NCBI RefSeq assembly: GCF_033406955.1
Contig: NZ_CP137734.1
Coordinates: forward strand, 5,766,001-5,830,000
Source of the DNA: Streptomyces violaceoruber
GTDB lineage: Bacteria > Actinomycetota > Actinomycetes > Streptomycetales > Streptomycetaceae
DNA: 64,000 bases
Reading direction: 5' to 3'
Shown: one piece after another, positions 34,116 to 41,788 of the stretch
How the letters are laid out: every line of letters begins with the position of its first letter
Position numbering within the stretch: the first letter of the stretch is position 1
The notes under the pieces: model-generated
What the model was told of the DNA's origin: nothing
Seen by the model: the letters and a program-made list of their open reading frames with translations, nothing else
Database searches by the model: none
Position numbers and translations under genes: made by a program

Positions 34116-34859
34116 ATGGGAATGTACAGCAACAGGAATGCCGTGATCACGGGTGGCGGCAGTGGAATGGGTTTCGCGATGGCGGAGCTGCTGGTGGCCG
34201 GCGGGGCCCGGGTGGTGATCACCGGCCGTTCGCAGGCCACGCTCGACGCCGCCCGGGAGCGGCTCGGCGAGAACGCGGTGGCCGTCCGGGGCGACGTGGC
34301 CTCACTGCCGGACCTGGACGCCCTCACCGACCGGGTGAAGGCCGAACTGGGCACGCTCGACGCCCTGTTCGTCAACGCGGGCATCGCGACCCTCACGCCG
34401 CTCGAATCGACGACCGAGGAGGCGTACGACGAGCTGTTCGACATCAACGTCAAGGGCGCCTGGTTCACCGTGCAGAAGCTCGCCCCGCTGCTGAACACGG
34501 GCGCCGGCGTCGTCCTCACCACCTCGGTCGCCAATGTCATCGGCATGACGGACACCAGCGTCTACGCGGCCGGGAAGGCGGCGCTGCGCTCGATGGCCCG
34601 CAGCTTCTCCCGCGAGCTGCTGCCCCGCGGCATCCGGGTCAACGCCGTCAGCCCGGGGCCCGTCGACACGGGAGCCCTGGACGCGGCGATGACCGCCGAG
34701 GAGGCCGAGCGGTTCAAGGCGGAACGGGTCGCGGACAACCCCATGCGGCGTTTCGGCACCCCCGGGGAGATCGCCCGGGCCGCCGCCTTCCTCGCCTTCG
34801 ACGCCACCTACACGACCGGCGCCGAGCTGGCCGTGGACGGCGGCGCCACCCAGCTCTGA
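34116..34859 (+). CDS. SDR-family oxidoreductase
   Basis: 247 residues of classical SDR: ITGGGSGMGFAMAEL, NAGIAT, YAAGK with Ser in LTTSVAN, SPGPVDTG and the end TTGAELAVDGGATQL. It resembles the many glucose/ribitol-dehydrogenase-like SDRs that occur as tandem pairs in Streptomyces. The ATG at 34116 has an AAAGGGA site; the in-frame GTG at 34080 is less likely. The last 52 bases overlap the 3' end of the convergent LysR gene. Confidence 0.87.
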   Translation: MGMYSNRNAVITGGGSGMGFAMAELLVAGGARVVITGRSQATLDAARERLGENAVAVRGDVASLPDLDALTDRVKAELGTLDALFVNAGIATLTPLESTTEEAYDELFDINVKGAWFTVQKLAPLLNTGAGVVLTTSVANVIGMTDTSVYAAGKAALRSMARSFSRELLPRGIRVNAVSPGPVDTGALDAAMTAEEAERFKAERVADNPMRRFGTPGEIARAAAFLAFDATYTTGAELAVDGGATQL

Positions 34860-35737
34860 GCGAACCGGTACCAGGTCTCCTGGCGCAGGAACTCCAGCAG
34901 CGCCGTCTCCGCCGGGCCCGCGCCGGGCCGGACCGCGGCGACCACGGGCTGGGACACGGCCGGGGACACCGGACGCACCAGGTGCTCGTGGCCGGGGGGC
35001 ACCGCGGAGGCCGGGACGAAGGTCACCCCGAGGCCGTGGGCGGCCCAGCGCACGGCCGTCGCCGTCTGGGAGACCCGGGCGACGGTGGTCGGGGCCAGCC
35101 CGTTCTCCCGCAGCACGTCCACCAGTACGCCGTCGAGCGCGCTGGCCGGGTCGAACCGCACCCACGGCTCCCGCTCCAGGTCCCGCAGCGCGACCCGGTC
35201 CACGGCGAGCTGCGGGTGCCCGGCCGCCAGCACCACGACGAACTCCTCGTCACCGAGGTGGTGGCCGTCGTACAGCCCCTCATCACAGGGCCCGGCCATG
35301 AGAGCGAGATCGATCACGCCTCCGCGCGCCAGCCGCTCCAGCTCGGTCGGGTTCGGCTCCTCGAAGACGGTGACCTCCAGGCGCGGGAAACGGCGGCGCA
35401 GCGCGCTCAGGGCGCCCGGCAGCTGCCGCGTGCCCAGGCCCATCTGCACCGCGACCACCAGTTCGCCCGCCAGTTCCTCGGAGCCGGCCCGCGCCGTCGC
35501 CCGCGCCCGGCGGGCCGCGTTCACCGCGATCTCCGCGTCCCGCAGGAAGGCGCGGCCGGCCACGGTGGGCACCAGACCGGTGGGGGTGCGGGAGAACAGC
35601 TCCACGCCGAGGTCCCGCTCCAGGCCGCGGATCTGCTGGGACACCGAGGGCTGGGCGACGCGCAGCGCCTCGGCCGCGGCCGTCACCGAGCCCTCCTCGG
35701 CGACGGCCAGGGCGTACTCGAACTGCCTCAGACTCAT
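34808..35737 (-). CDS. LysR-family transcriptional regulator
   Basis: 309 residues. The N-terminal winged helix (MSLRQFEYALAVAEEGSVTA, then AEALRVAQPSVSQQIRGLER) is canonical LysR, followed by a periplasmic-binding-protein-like effector domain from about residue 90. It converges on the tandem SDR genes with overlapping 3' ends, so regulation of those genes is possible but not in the usual divergent layout. The effector is unknown. Confidence 0.9.
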   Translation of the reverse strand: MSLRQFEYALAVAEEGSVTAAAEALRVAQPSVSQQIRGLERDLGVELFSRTPTGLVPTVAGRAFLRDAEIAVNAARRARATARAGSEELAGELVVAVQMGLGTRQLPGALSALRRRFPRLEVTVFEEPNPTELERLARGGVIDLALMAGPCDEGLYDGHHLGDEEFVVVLAAGHPQLAVDRVALRDLEREPWVRFDPASALDGVLVDVLRENGLAPTTVARVSQTATAVRWAAHGLGVTFVPASAVPPGHEHLVRPVSPAVSQPVVAAVRPGAGPAETALLEFLRQETWYRFAQSWVAPPSTASSAPVV

Positions 35738-35768
35738 CGCTCCCGCTCCCTCTCCCGCTCCTTCGTCA

Positions 35769-35802
35769 CGGCGGGGCCGCGGTCCGTGCCACGGCCCCGC
35801 CG
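35769..35802 (-). terminator. Terminator of the metalloprotease gene
   Basis: A perfect 11-bp stem, CGGCGGGGCCG and CGGCCCCGCCG, with a 12-base loop lies 36 to 69 bases past the protease stop codon and before the LysR start. It is GC-only with no clear T run. Confidence 0.6.
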
Positions 35803-35837
35803 CAAGGGTAGGCGAGCGCGGGTGCGAGCCGTCGCCG

Positions 35838-37481
35838 TCAGCCCACGCTCACCGCGCTCCACGCCGCGCCGACCGCGGCGTACTCGGTACTGCGGGTGCC
35901 GTACAGGTCACCGGCCGCGCTCAGGGTGGCGGCGCGGGCGCCCGCGTAGTCGGTGGACGAGGTCATGTAGACGGTCAGCGCCCGGTACCAGATGTCGCCG
36001 AGCTTGTCCCGGCCGATCCCCGAGACCGTGGAGCCGTCGCAGGTCGGGGAGTCGTACGCCACGCCGCCCACGGTCCGCGCGCCGCTGCCCTCGGCCAGCA
36101 GGTAGGCGAAGTGGTTGGCGACGCCGGAGGAGTAGTGGACGTCCAGGTCGCCCAGCGAGGTGCTCCAGCAGTCGGCCGAGCTGCCGTCCCTGCTCGGCCG
36201 GTCCAGGTACCGCAGGGCGTTGCGGCCGAAGCCGTCCCGGACGACCTTCTCGCCGATCAGGTAGTCCCCGGGGTCGGCGGAGTTGTCCGCGTGCCACTCC
36301 ACCAGGGCGCCGAAGATGTCGGAGGTCGCCTCGTTCAGGCCGCCCGGCTCGCCCGAGTACGTCAGCGCCGCCGTCTTCGACGTCACCCCGTGCGACATCT
36401 CGTGCCCGGCGACGTCCAGCGAGACCAGCGGCCCGAAGGCCGTCCCGTCACCGTCGCCGTACGTCATGCAGAAGCAGCCGTCGTCCCAGAAGGCGTTGTT
36501 GTACCGGGTGCCGTAGTGCACGCGGTTGTACGAGCCCTTGCCGTCGCCCGCGATGCCGCGGCGCCCGTGGACGTCCTCGTAGTAGTCCCAGGTGGCGTCC
36601 GTGCCGTACTGCGCGTCCACCGCGGCCGACGCGCGGTCGTCCGCGGCCCCCGTGCCCCAGTGGTTGTCGGCGTCGGTGAACGGCGTCGCGGGCGCCCGCA
36701 CCAGGCAGACGGTGAGGAGGCACAGGTCGGTCCGGTTCTCCGCGTCACCCGTGTACGTGCCGCCGCGCGTCGGGTCCTCGAGCCGGTACGACGACCCGGA
36801 CGGCGTCGTCTCCAGCGGCACCGTGCCCCCGTACAGCGACTTCCCGTCGCCGGACGCCGACTCGACGGTGTCCCAGGCGTCGATGCGGGCGCCCGTGCCC
36901 GCGTCGGTCAGCACGGTGCGCGCGACCGGGTTGCCGAGGGAGTCCAGCGCCGCCGCGTCGGTCCGCCAGGCCAGCCTCGGGGTGCCGTGCAGGGCGTCGA
37001 CGACCAGCTCCGGCCGGGCGGTGAGCTTCTTCAGCAGCTCGCCCGGATTGGCCGCGCGCAACGCGTTCGAGGCCAGGTCGGCGGCCTTGGGTGCCGACAG
37101 CTTCGGCACGACGGTGGGCAGGGAGAGCGGGGTGTCCGTCGCGCGGTCGGCGCCGCGGAAGTCGCCGTCGGGAGCGAGGTGGACCACGAAGTCACCGCCC
37201 AGGACGGGGAGTTCGCGGTAGGTGCGGTCGTAGCGGACGTGCTGGGTACCGTCCCCGTCGACGATGACGTCGCGGACCTCGGTGTCCTGGTCGTCCGTCA
37301 GGCCCAGGGCGGCGGCGTGCTCCGACAGGGCGGCCGCGGCGTGGTCGAGGGCCGTGGCCGGGGTCGGGCGGCCGGCGGCCGCGGCGCCGGGGGCGAGGGC
37401 GGCGATCAGCAGGGTCGCGGTGGTGGCGGCGGTACCGGCCAGGGCGAGACGGCAACCCCTGACGTGCGGCATTCGGCTCAT
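35838..37481 (-). CDS. Secreted M4 (thermolysin-like) metalloprotease
   Basis: 547 residues as a pre-pro-enzyme. The signal peptide runs to about residue 36, and an FTP/PepSY-type propeptide to about 210 (VRYDRTYRELPVLGGDFVVH, LAWRTD). The catalytic domain has the zinc site HEMSH at 360-364 with catalytic Glu361, and the third ligand Glu384 in GLNEATSD. The later DVHYSSGVANHFAYLL carries the transition-state His. The enzyme is a neutral extracellular endopeptidase. Upstream lies a pair of perfect palindromes, and a GC hairpin follows the stop. The pairing of a protease here with an I36-type inhibitor-like protein at 28965 may be coincidental. Confidence 0.95.
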   Translation of the reverse strand: MSRMPHVRGCRLALAGTAATTATLLIAALAPGAAAAGRPTPATALDHAAAALSEHAAALGLTDDQDTEVRDVIVDGDGTQHVRYDRTYRELPVLGGDFVVHLAPDGDFRGADRATDTPLSLPTVVPKLSAPKAADLASNALRAANPGELLKKLTARPELVVDALHGTPRLAWRTDAAALDSLGNPVARTVLTDAGTGARIDAWDTVESASGDGKSLYGGTVPLETTPSGSSYRLEDPTRGGTYTGDAENRTDLCLLTVCLVRAPATPFTDADNHWGTGAADDRASAAVDAQYGTDATWDYYEDVHGRRGIAGDGKGSYNRVHYGTRYNNAFWDDGCFCMTYGDGDGTAFGPLVSLDVAGHEMSHGVTSKTAALTYSGEPGGLNEATSDIFGALVEWHADNSADPGDYLIGEKVVRDGFGRNALRYLDRPSRDGSSADCWSTSLGDLDVHYSSGVANHFAYLLAEGSGARTVGGVAYDSPTCDGSTVSGIGRDKLGDIWYRALTVYMTSSTDYAGARAATLSAAGDLYGTRSTEYAAVGAAWSAVSVG

Positions 37482-37536
37482 CGATCTCCTCGGGACGGGC
37501 GCGCTCTCGGCACGCCTGCGGGCGCTGGTGCTGACT

Positions 37537-37567
37537 CGGATTCAAGAATCCGGGACATGACATGTCC
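37537..37567. promoter_or_regulatory. Two adjacent perfect palindromes
   Basis: CGGATTCAAGAATCCG (37537-37552) and GGACATGACATGTCC (37553-37567) stand back to back, about 56 bases upstream of the metalloprotease start and 43 bases downstream of the nitrate reductase stop. They could be tandem operators for the protease or a compound terminator for the nitrate reductase. The AT-rich dyads look more like protein-binding sites. Confidence 0.5.
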
Positions 37568-37609
37568 ATAGCGCTCACGTGGAGATCATGGGAGGAGAGG
37601 ATGACGCCG

Positions 37610-39934
37610 CTAGGACGTCACCGTTTCCACCCGCACCGCACACACCTTGAACTCCGGCATCCGCGAAGTCGGGTCCAGGGCCGGGTTGGTCAGGGTGTTG
37701 GCGCGGCCCTCGCCCGGCCAGTGGAACGGCATGAACACCGTGTCGGGCCGGATGCCGGTGGTGATGCGGGCCGGTGCCACCGCCCGCCCTCGCCGGGACA
37801 CCACCGCCAGCGGGTCGCCGTCGGCCGCCCCCAGCCGTGCCGCGAGCCGCGGGTGCAGCTCCACGAACGGGCCCGGCGCGGCGGCGTTCAGCTCGGCCAC
37901 CCGCCGGGTCTGCGCCCCGGACTGGTACTGCGACACGACCCGCCCGGTGGTCAGCAGCACGGGGTACTCGTCGTCCGGCTCCTCTGCGCTCGGCCGGTGC
38001 GTCACGGGCGCGAACCGGGCCCGGCCGTCGTCGGTGGCGAACCGGTCGAGGAAGAGGCGCGGGGTGCCGGGGTGGGGCGCGACGCGGAGCCCGGCGCCGG
38101 CGTCGCTGCTGCCGCTGCTGCCGCTGCCCGTCTCGGTGCTCATGCCGCTGCCGGTGCCCGTGGCGGTGCGGGGGTCCCTGCCAATGCCGGCGTCGGTGCT
38201 GCCGCTGCCGGTGTCCGTGCTCATGCCGCTGGCGGTGCCCGTGCCGGTGCGGGTGCGGGTGTCCGTGCCGGTGCCGGGGTCGGCGGTGTGTGTGTCGTCG
38301 GCCGCGGGTTGCGCCGGGCACGGCCAGAAGACGCCGTTCTCCTCCGCCAGCCGCCGGTAGTCGATCCCGGAGTAGTCCGCCGGGCCGCCCGCGCTCGCCC
38401 GCCGCAGCTCCTCGAAGACCTCCTCGGGATCGGTCGGGAACCCCTTCTCCACGCCGAGCCGCCCGGCCAGCCCGTGCAGCACCTCCAGATCGCCGCGCAC
38501 CCCGTCCGGCGGCGTGATCGCGCGCCGCCGCAGCAGCACCCGTCCCTCCAGACTCGTCGTGGTCCCCGTCTCCTCCGCCCACTGGGTCACCGGCAGGACG
38601 ACGTCCGCCAGTTCCGCCGTCTCGGAGAGCACCACGTCGCACACCGCCAGGAAGTCCAGCGACCGCAGCCGCCCCTCGACGTGCGCGGCCCGGGGCGCGG
38701 ACACGACCGGGTTGGACCCCATCACCAGCAGCGACCTGACGTCCGTCCCCAGCGCGTCCAGCAGCTCGTACGCGCTGCGCCCCGGCCCCGGCAGCGCGTC
38801 GGGGTCCACGCCCCACACCTCGGCCACGTGCCGCCGCGCAGCCGGGTCGGTCAGCTTGCGGTAGCCCGGCAACTGGTCCGCCTTCTGGCCGTGTTCGCGC
38901 CCGCCCTGCCCGTTGCCCTGCCCGGTCAGACAGCCGTACCCGGACAGCGGCCGCCCGGCCCGCCCGGTCGCCAGGCACAGGTTGATCCACGCGCCCACCG
39001 TGTCCGTGCCCTTGGCCTGCTGCTCGGGCCCGCGCGCGGTGAGCACCATCGCCGCCTCGGGCGCGCAGAACAGCCGTACCGCCTCCCGCAGTTCGGGGAC
39101 GGACACCCCGGTGATCCGCTCCACGTACTCCGGCCAGTGCGCCATCGCCGCCGCCCGCGCCTCCTCCCAGCCGGACGTGCGCTCCTCGACGTAGGCCTCG
39201 TCGACCCGGCCCTCGGCGACCACCAGGTGCAGCATGCCGAGCGCGAGGGCGAGGTCGGTGCCGGGCCTGGGTGCGAGGTGCAGGTCGGCCTGTTCGGCGG
39301 TCTTCGTCCGGCGCGGGTCGACGACGATCAGGGTGCCGCCGTTCTCCCGCAGTTCGGTGAAGTAGCGCAGCGAGGGCGGCATCGTCTCCGCCGGGTTCGA
39401 CCCCACGAGGATCACGCACCCGGTCCGCGGGACGTCCTCCAGCGGGAACGGCAGCCCCCGGTCGAGCCCGAAGGCCCGCGTCCCGGCCGCCGCGGCCGAC
39501 GACATGCAGAACCGCCCGTTGTAGTCGATCTGCGAGGTGCCCAGCACCACCCGGGCGAACTTGCCCAGCGCGTACGCCTTCTCGTTGGTCAGCCCGCCCC
39601 CGCCGAACACCCCGAGCGCGTCCGCGCCGTACCGCGCCCGTGTGCGCTCCAGGTTCCCGGCGATCCGGTCCAGCGCCTCGTCCCAGCCGGCCGGCACCAG
39701 CGCGCCGTCGCCCGACCGCACCAGCGGCGAGGTCAGCCGCGCCCCCGGCGCCAGCACCGCCGCCGCCGTACGCCCCTTGCCGCACAGCGCGCCCCGGTTC
39801 ACCGGGAAGTCCGTCCGCTCGGACACCTCGACGGTCCCGCCCTCGACGGGCGTCAGATTCATCCCGCACTGCAGGGCGCAGTACGGGCAGTGCGTGGGGG
39901 TGGTGGCGGGGGTGCGCGTGCCGGTGTTCTGCAT
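37610..39934 (-). CDS. nasA: Assimilatory nitrate reductase, molybdopterin catalytic subunit
   Basis: 774 residues. It reduces nitrate to nitrite in the cytoplasm with a bis-MGD molybdenum cofactor. The N-terminal [4Fe-4S] site uses Cys16, Cys19, Cys23 and Cys51 (CPYCALQCG and ALCGKG). Molybdopterin oxidoreductase blocks include YNGRFCMSSAAAAG (Cys probably near molybdenum), LVGSNPAETMPP and WAEETGTTTSLEGR. The dinucleotide-binding C-terminal domain begins near VLLTTGRVVSQYQSG. About 65 residues of Thr/Gly/Ser repeats (549-614) are inserted just before it. No C-terminal BFD domain or reductase partner is adjacent; the FAD reductase at 25400 may serve. Two GTAACA repeats lie upstream. Confidence 0.94.
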   Translation of the reverse strand: MQNTGTRTPATTPTHCPYCALQCGMNLTPVEGGTVEVSERTDFPVNRGALCGKGRTAAAVLAPGARLTSPLVRSGDGALVPAGWDEALDRIAGNLERTRARYGADALGVFGGGGLTNEKAYALGKFARVVLGTSQIDYNGRFCMSSAAAAGTRAFGLDRGLPFPLEDVPRTGCVILVGSNPAETMPPSLRYFTELRENGGTLIVVDPRRTKTAEQADLHLAPRPGTDLALALGMLHLVVAEGRVDEAYVEERTSGWEEARAAAMAHWPEYVERITGVSVPELREAVRLFCAPEAAMVLTARGPEQQAKGTDTVGAWINLCLATGRAGRPLSGYGCLTGQGNGQGGREHGQKADQLPGYRKLTDPAARRHVAEVWGVDPDALPGPGRSAYELLDALGTDVRSLLVMGSNPVVSAPRAAHVEGRLRSLDFLAVCDVVLSETAELADVVLPVTQWAEETGTTTSLEGRVLLRRRAITPPDGVRGDLEVLHGLAGRLGVEKGFPTDPEEVFEELRRASAGGPADYSGIDYRRLAEENGVFWPCPAQPAADDTHTADPGTGTDTRTRTGTGTASGMSTDTGSGSTDAGIGRDPRTATGTGSGMSTETGSGSSGSSDAGAGLRVAPHPGTPRLFLDRFATDDGRARFAPVTHRPSAEEPDDEYPVLLTTGRVVSQYQSGAQTRRVAELNAAAPGPFVELHPRLAARLGAADGDPLAVVSRRGRAVAPARITTGIRPDTVFMPFHWPGEGRANTLTNPALDPTSRMPEFKVCAVRVETVTS
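38095..38290. repeat. Low-complexity duplicated segment inside nasA
   Basis: A run of GGTGCC/GGTGCG-type repeats encodes a Thr-Gly-Ser linker. It includes a tandem duplication with a spacing of about 81 bases: GTGCTCATGCCGCTG occurs near 38137 and again near 38218, giving two SGMST-x-TGSGS units in the protein. The length is a multiple of three, so the reading frame is kept. Confidence 0.75.
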
Positions 39935-39956
39935 GCCGCCCAGCCTGCGGCTGCCG

Positions 39957-39985
39957 TGTTACGCGACCGGGCGGCGCCCTGTTAC
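39957..39985 (-). promoter_or_regulatory. Possible GlnR half-sites upstream of nasA
   Basis: Two GTAACA direct repeats on the minus strand (39985-39980 and 39962-39957) lie 23 to 51 bases before the nasA start. GTAAC fits the GlnR a-site gTnAc, but the b-sites are poor and the spacing is 23 instead of 22 bases. This is weak evidence on its own. Confidence 0.35.
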
Positions 39986-40037
39986 ACGGCGGGGACGGCG
40001 ACCTCCCCGCCCCCGCCGGGCCGCGGTGAGGGACGCG

Positions 40038-40724
40038 TCATCCGGCGCCGGCCAGGGCCCGCGCCACCCCCGGTTCCCTCGGGCCGAGGAAGTGCGGGTC
40101 CGGCTCGAAGACCGCGTCCAGCGCCGCCTTGCCCGCCGCGAGGATCTCCCGGGCGCCCCCGTAGTACCAGGTCACGTCGTGCTCGTCGGCGACCCCGACG
40201 CCGTACGACGCCACCCCCGCCTCCTGGCACAGCGCGACCGCCCGGCGGATGTGGAAGCCCTGGCTGATCAGCACCGCCCGGTCGACGCCGAAGATCTTCT
40301 TCGCCCGGACGCAGGAGTCCCAGGTGTCGAACCCCGCGTAGTCGCTGACGATCCGCCCGTCGGGCACCCCGTGCCGGACCAGGTAGGCGCGCATGGCGTC
40401 CGGCTCGTCGTACTCCTCGCGGCTGTTGTCGCCGGTGACGAGGACCACCGCGATCCGCCCCGCCCGGTACAGCTCCGCCGCCGCGTCCAGCCGGTGCGCG
40501 AGGTAGGGCGACGGCTCCCCGTCCCACAGCCCGGCCCCGAAGACGACGGCGACCTCGGTGCGCGGCACGTCGGCGACGGTGCGCAGCCGGTCGTCCGTCA
40601 CGACGCGCAGCCACGCGCTCGGCAGCAGCGCCAGCACACACCCGGCCACCACCACCCGCACCAGCCGCCGCTGCCCCTTCCGGGTACGCGGCAGGCGCGG
40701 TCTGCGAAGTCTCGGGCGGCGCAT
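40038..40724 (-). CDS. DUF218/SanA-like membrane protein
   Basis: 228 residues. A basic N-terminus and one membrane helix (about 22-42) precede a DUF218 domain: VAVVFGAGLWDGEPSPYLAH, VVLVTGDNSREEYDEPDAM, ISQGFHIRRAVALCQEAG. Family members such as SanA and YdcF are linked to envelope barrier function and vancomycin tolerance, but their chemistry is not settled; some may bind nucleotides. It lies upstream of nasA on the same strand, 103 bases away, and divergent from cbiX. Why it sits among nitrogen genes is unknown. Confidence 0.82.
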   Translation of the reverse strand: MRRPRLRRPRLPRTRKGQRRLVRVVVAGCVLALLPSAWLRVVTDDRLRTVADVPRTEVAVVFGAGLWDGEPSPYLAHRLDAAAELYRAGRIAVVLVTGDNSREEYDEPDAMRAYLVRHGVPDGRIVSDYAGFDTWDSCVRAKKIFGVDRAVLISQGFHIRRAVALCQEAGVASYGVGVADEHDVTWYYGGAREILAAGKAALDAVFEPDPHFLGPREPGVARALAGAG

Positions 40725-40796
40725 GCGGGCGGTCCCCTCCCCGGTCGGTTCCTGCCACCAGGGACGCCCGGGGAGTCCGTCCGGTTCGCCGCCCGC

Positions 40797-40856
40797 TCAC
40801 ACGGACGGCCCGGCGCCGTGTGAACCGACGGAAAATCCCCGTGACACCCACGCAAC
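40797..40856 (+). promoter_or_regulatory. GlnR-like double box and hairpin before the chelatase gene
   Basis: On the plus strand GTGAA-n6-GAAAA-n5-GTGAC-n6-GCAAC (40820-40856) resembles two successive GlnR half-site pairs, gTnAc-n6-GaAAc, each with one or two mismatches and one spacer a base short. Just upstream TCACACGG and CCGTGTGA (40797-40823) form an inverted repeat. The site lies 34 bases before the cbiX-type start. Confidence 0.5.
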
Positions 40857-40889
40857 GGGGAGGCAATCTCCGGCCGTCACCCTCGGAGC

Positions 40890-41729
40890 ATGACGGCGAC
40901 GACAGTGACGAGCAGCAGGACCACGGCGGCCACCGGCGGCACCCCCGCCCTGGTCGTCGTCGCCCACGGCAGCCGCGACCCGCGCGCGCTCAGCACCGTA
41001 CGGGCCCTCCTCGACCGGGTCCGCGCCCTGCGCCCCGCCCTGCCGGTGCACCTCGGCCACGTCGAGCTGAACGAGCCCCTGCTGCCGGACACGCTCACCG
41101 CCCTCGGCGACGGGGCGGCGGTCCTCGTCCCCCTCCTGCTGAGCCGCGGCCACCACGTCAAACGGGACATCCCGGAGATGGCCGCGGCCTCCCCGGCCCG
41201 CACCCGCGTGGCCGGCCCGCTCGGCCCGCACTCCCTCCTGGTGGACGCCCTCCAGGCCCGCCTCACGGAGGCCGGCTGGCCCATCCACCCGGGCCCGGAA
41301 CACGCCGTCGTCCTCGCCTCGGCGGGCTCCCGGGACCCGGAGTCCCGGGCCGACACCGCCCGCACCGCGGCCGCCCTCGCTGCCCGCCTCGGCGTCCCGG
41401 TCGTCCCGGCATACGCCTCGGCGGCGGCCCCGACGGTCCCGGAGGCCGTACGCGCGCTGACGGACCGGGGCCACCGCCGCATCGCCCTCGCCTCCTGCTT
41501 CACGGCCCCGGGCCGCTTCGCGACCCAGTGCGCGGCGGCGGCCCCGTGGATCGCCTCGGAGCCCCTGGGCACCCACCCGGCGATGGCCCGCCTGCTCCTG
41601 CACCGCTACGACCGGGCACTCGGAAGAGGCGGCGCGAGCAACGCCGGCAGAGAGGCGCGGGACGGGACGACTTGCGGCTCCGCCGCGGGGGCGCGACCGG
41701 CCGCAACCGAACCCGCACTCGCCGGATAA
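40890..41729 (+). CDS. Sirohydrochlorin chelatase, CbiX/SirB type
   Basis: 279 residues with two tandem chelatase half-domains. The first has the metal-binding VVVAHGSRDPRALSTV with His26 and LVPLLLSRGHHVKRDIPEM with the second His. The second repeat, VLASAGSRDPESRADT to SCFTAPGRFATQCAAA, has lost the catalytic His. It inserts iron into sirohydrochlorin to give siroheme (or cobalt for B12). The siroheme enzyme NirB is encoded at 22785 and the promoter has GlnR-like boxes, so siroheme for nitrite reduction is the likely purpose. The C-terminal 35 residues are a variable tail. Confidence 0.88.
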   Translation: MTATTVTSSRTTAATGGTPALVVVAHGSRDPRALSTVRALLDRVRALRPALPVHLGHVELNEPLLPDTLTALGDGAAVLVPLLLSRGHHVKRDIPEMAAASPARTRVAGPLGPHSLLVDALQARLTEAGWPIHPGPEHAVVLASAGSRDPESRADTARTAAALAARLGVPVVPAYASAAAPTVPEAVRALTDRGHRRIALASCFTAPGRFATQCAAAAPWIASEPLGTHPAMARLLLHRYDRALGRGGASNAGREARDGTTCGSAAGARPAATEPALAG

Positions 41730-41788
41730 CCGCACCGGGCGGACGACCGGGCCCCCACCTGTCACACCTTCCGCATACTGTTCACGAC

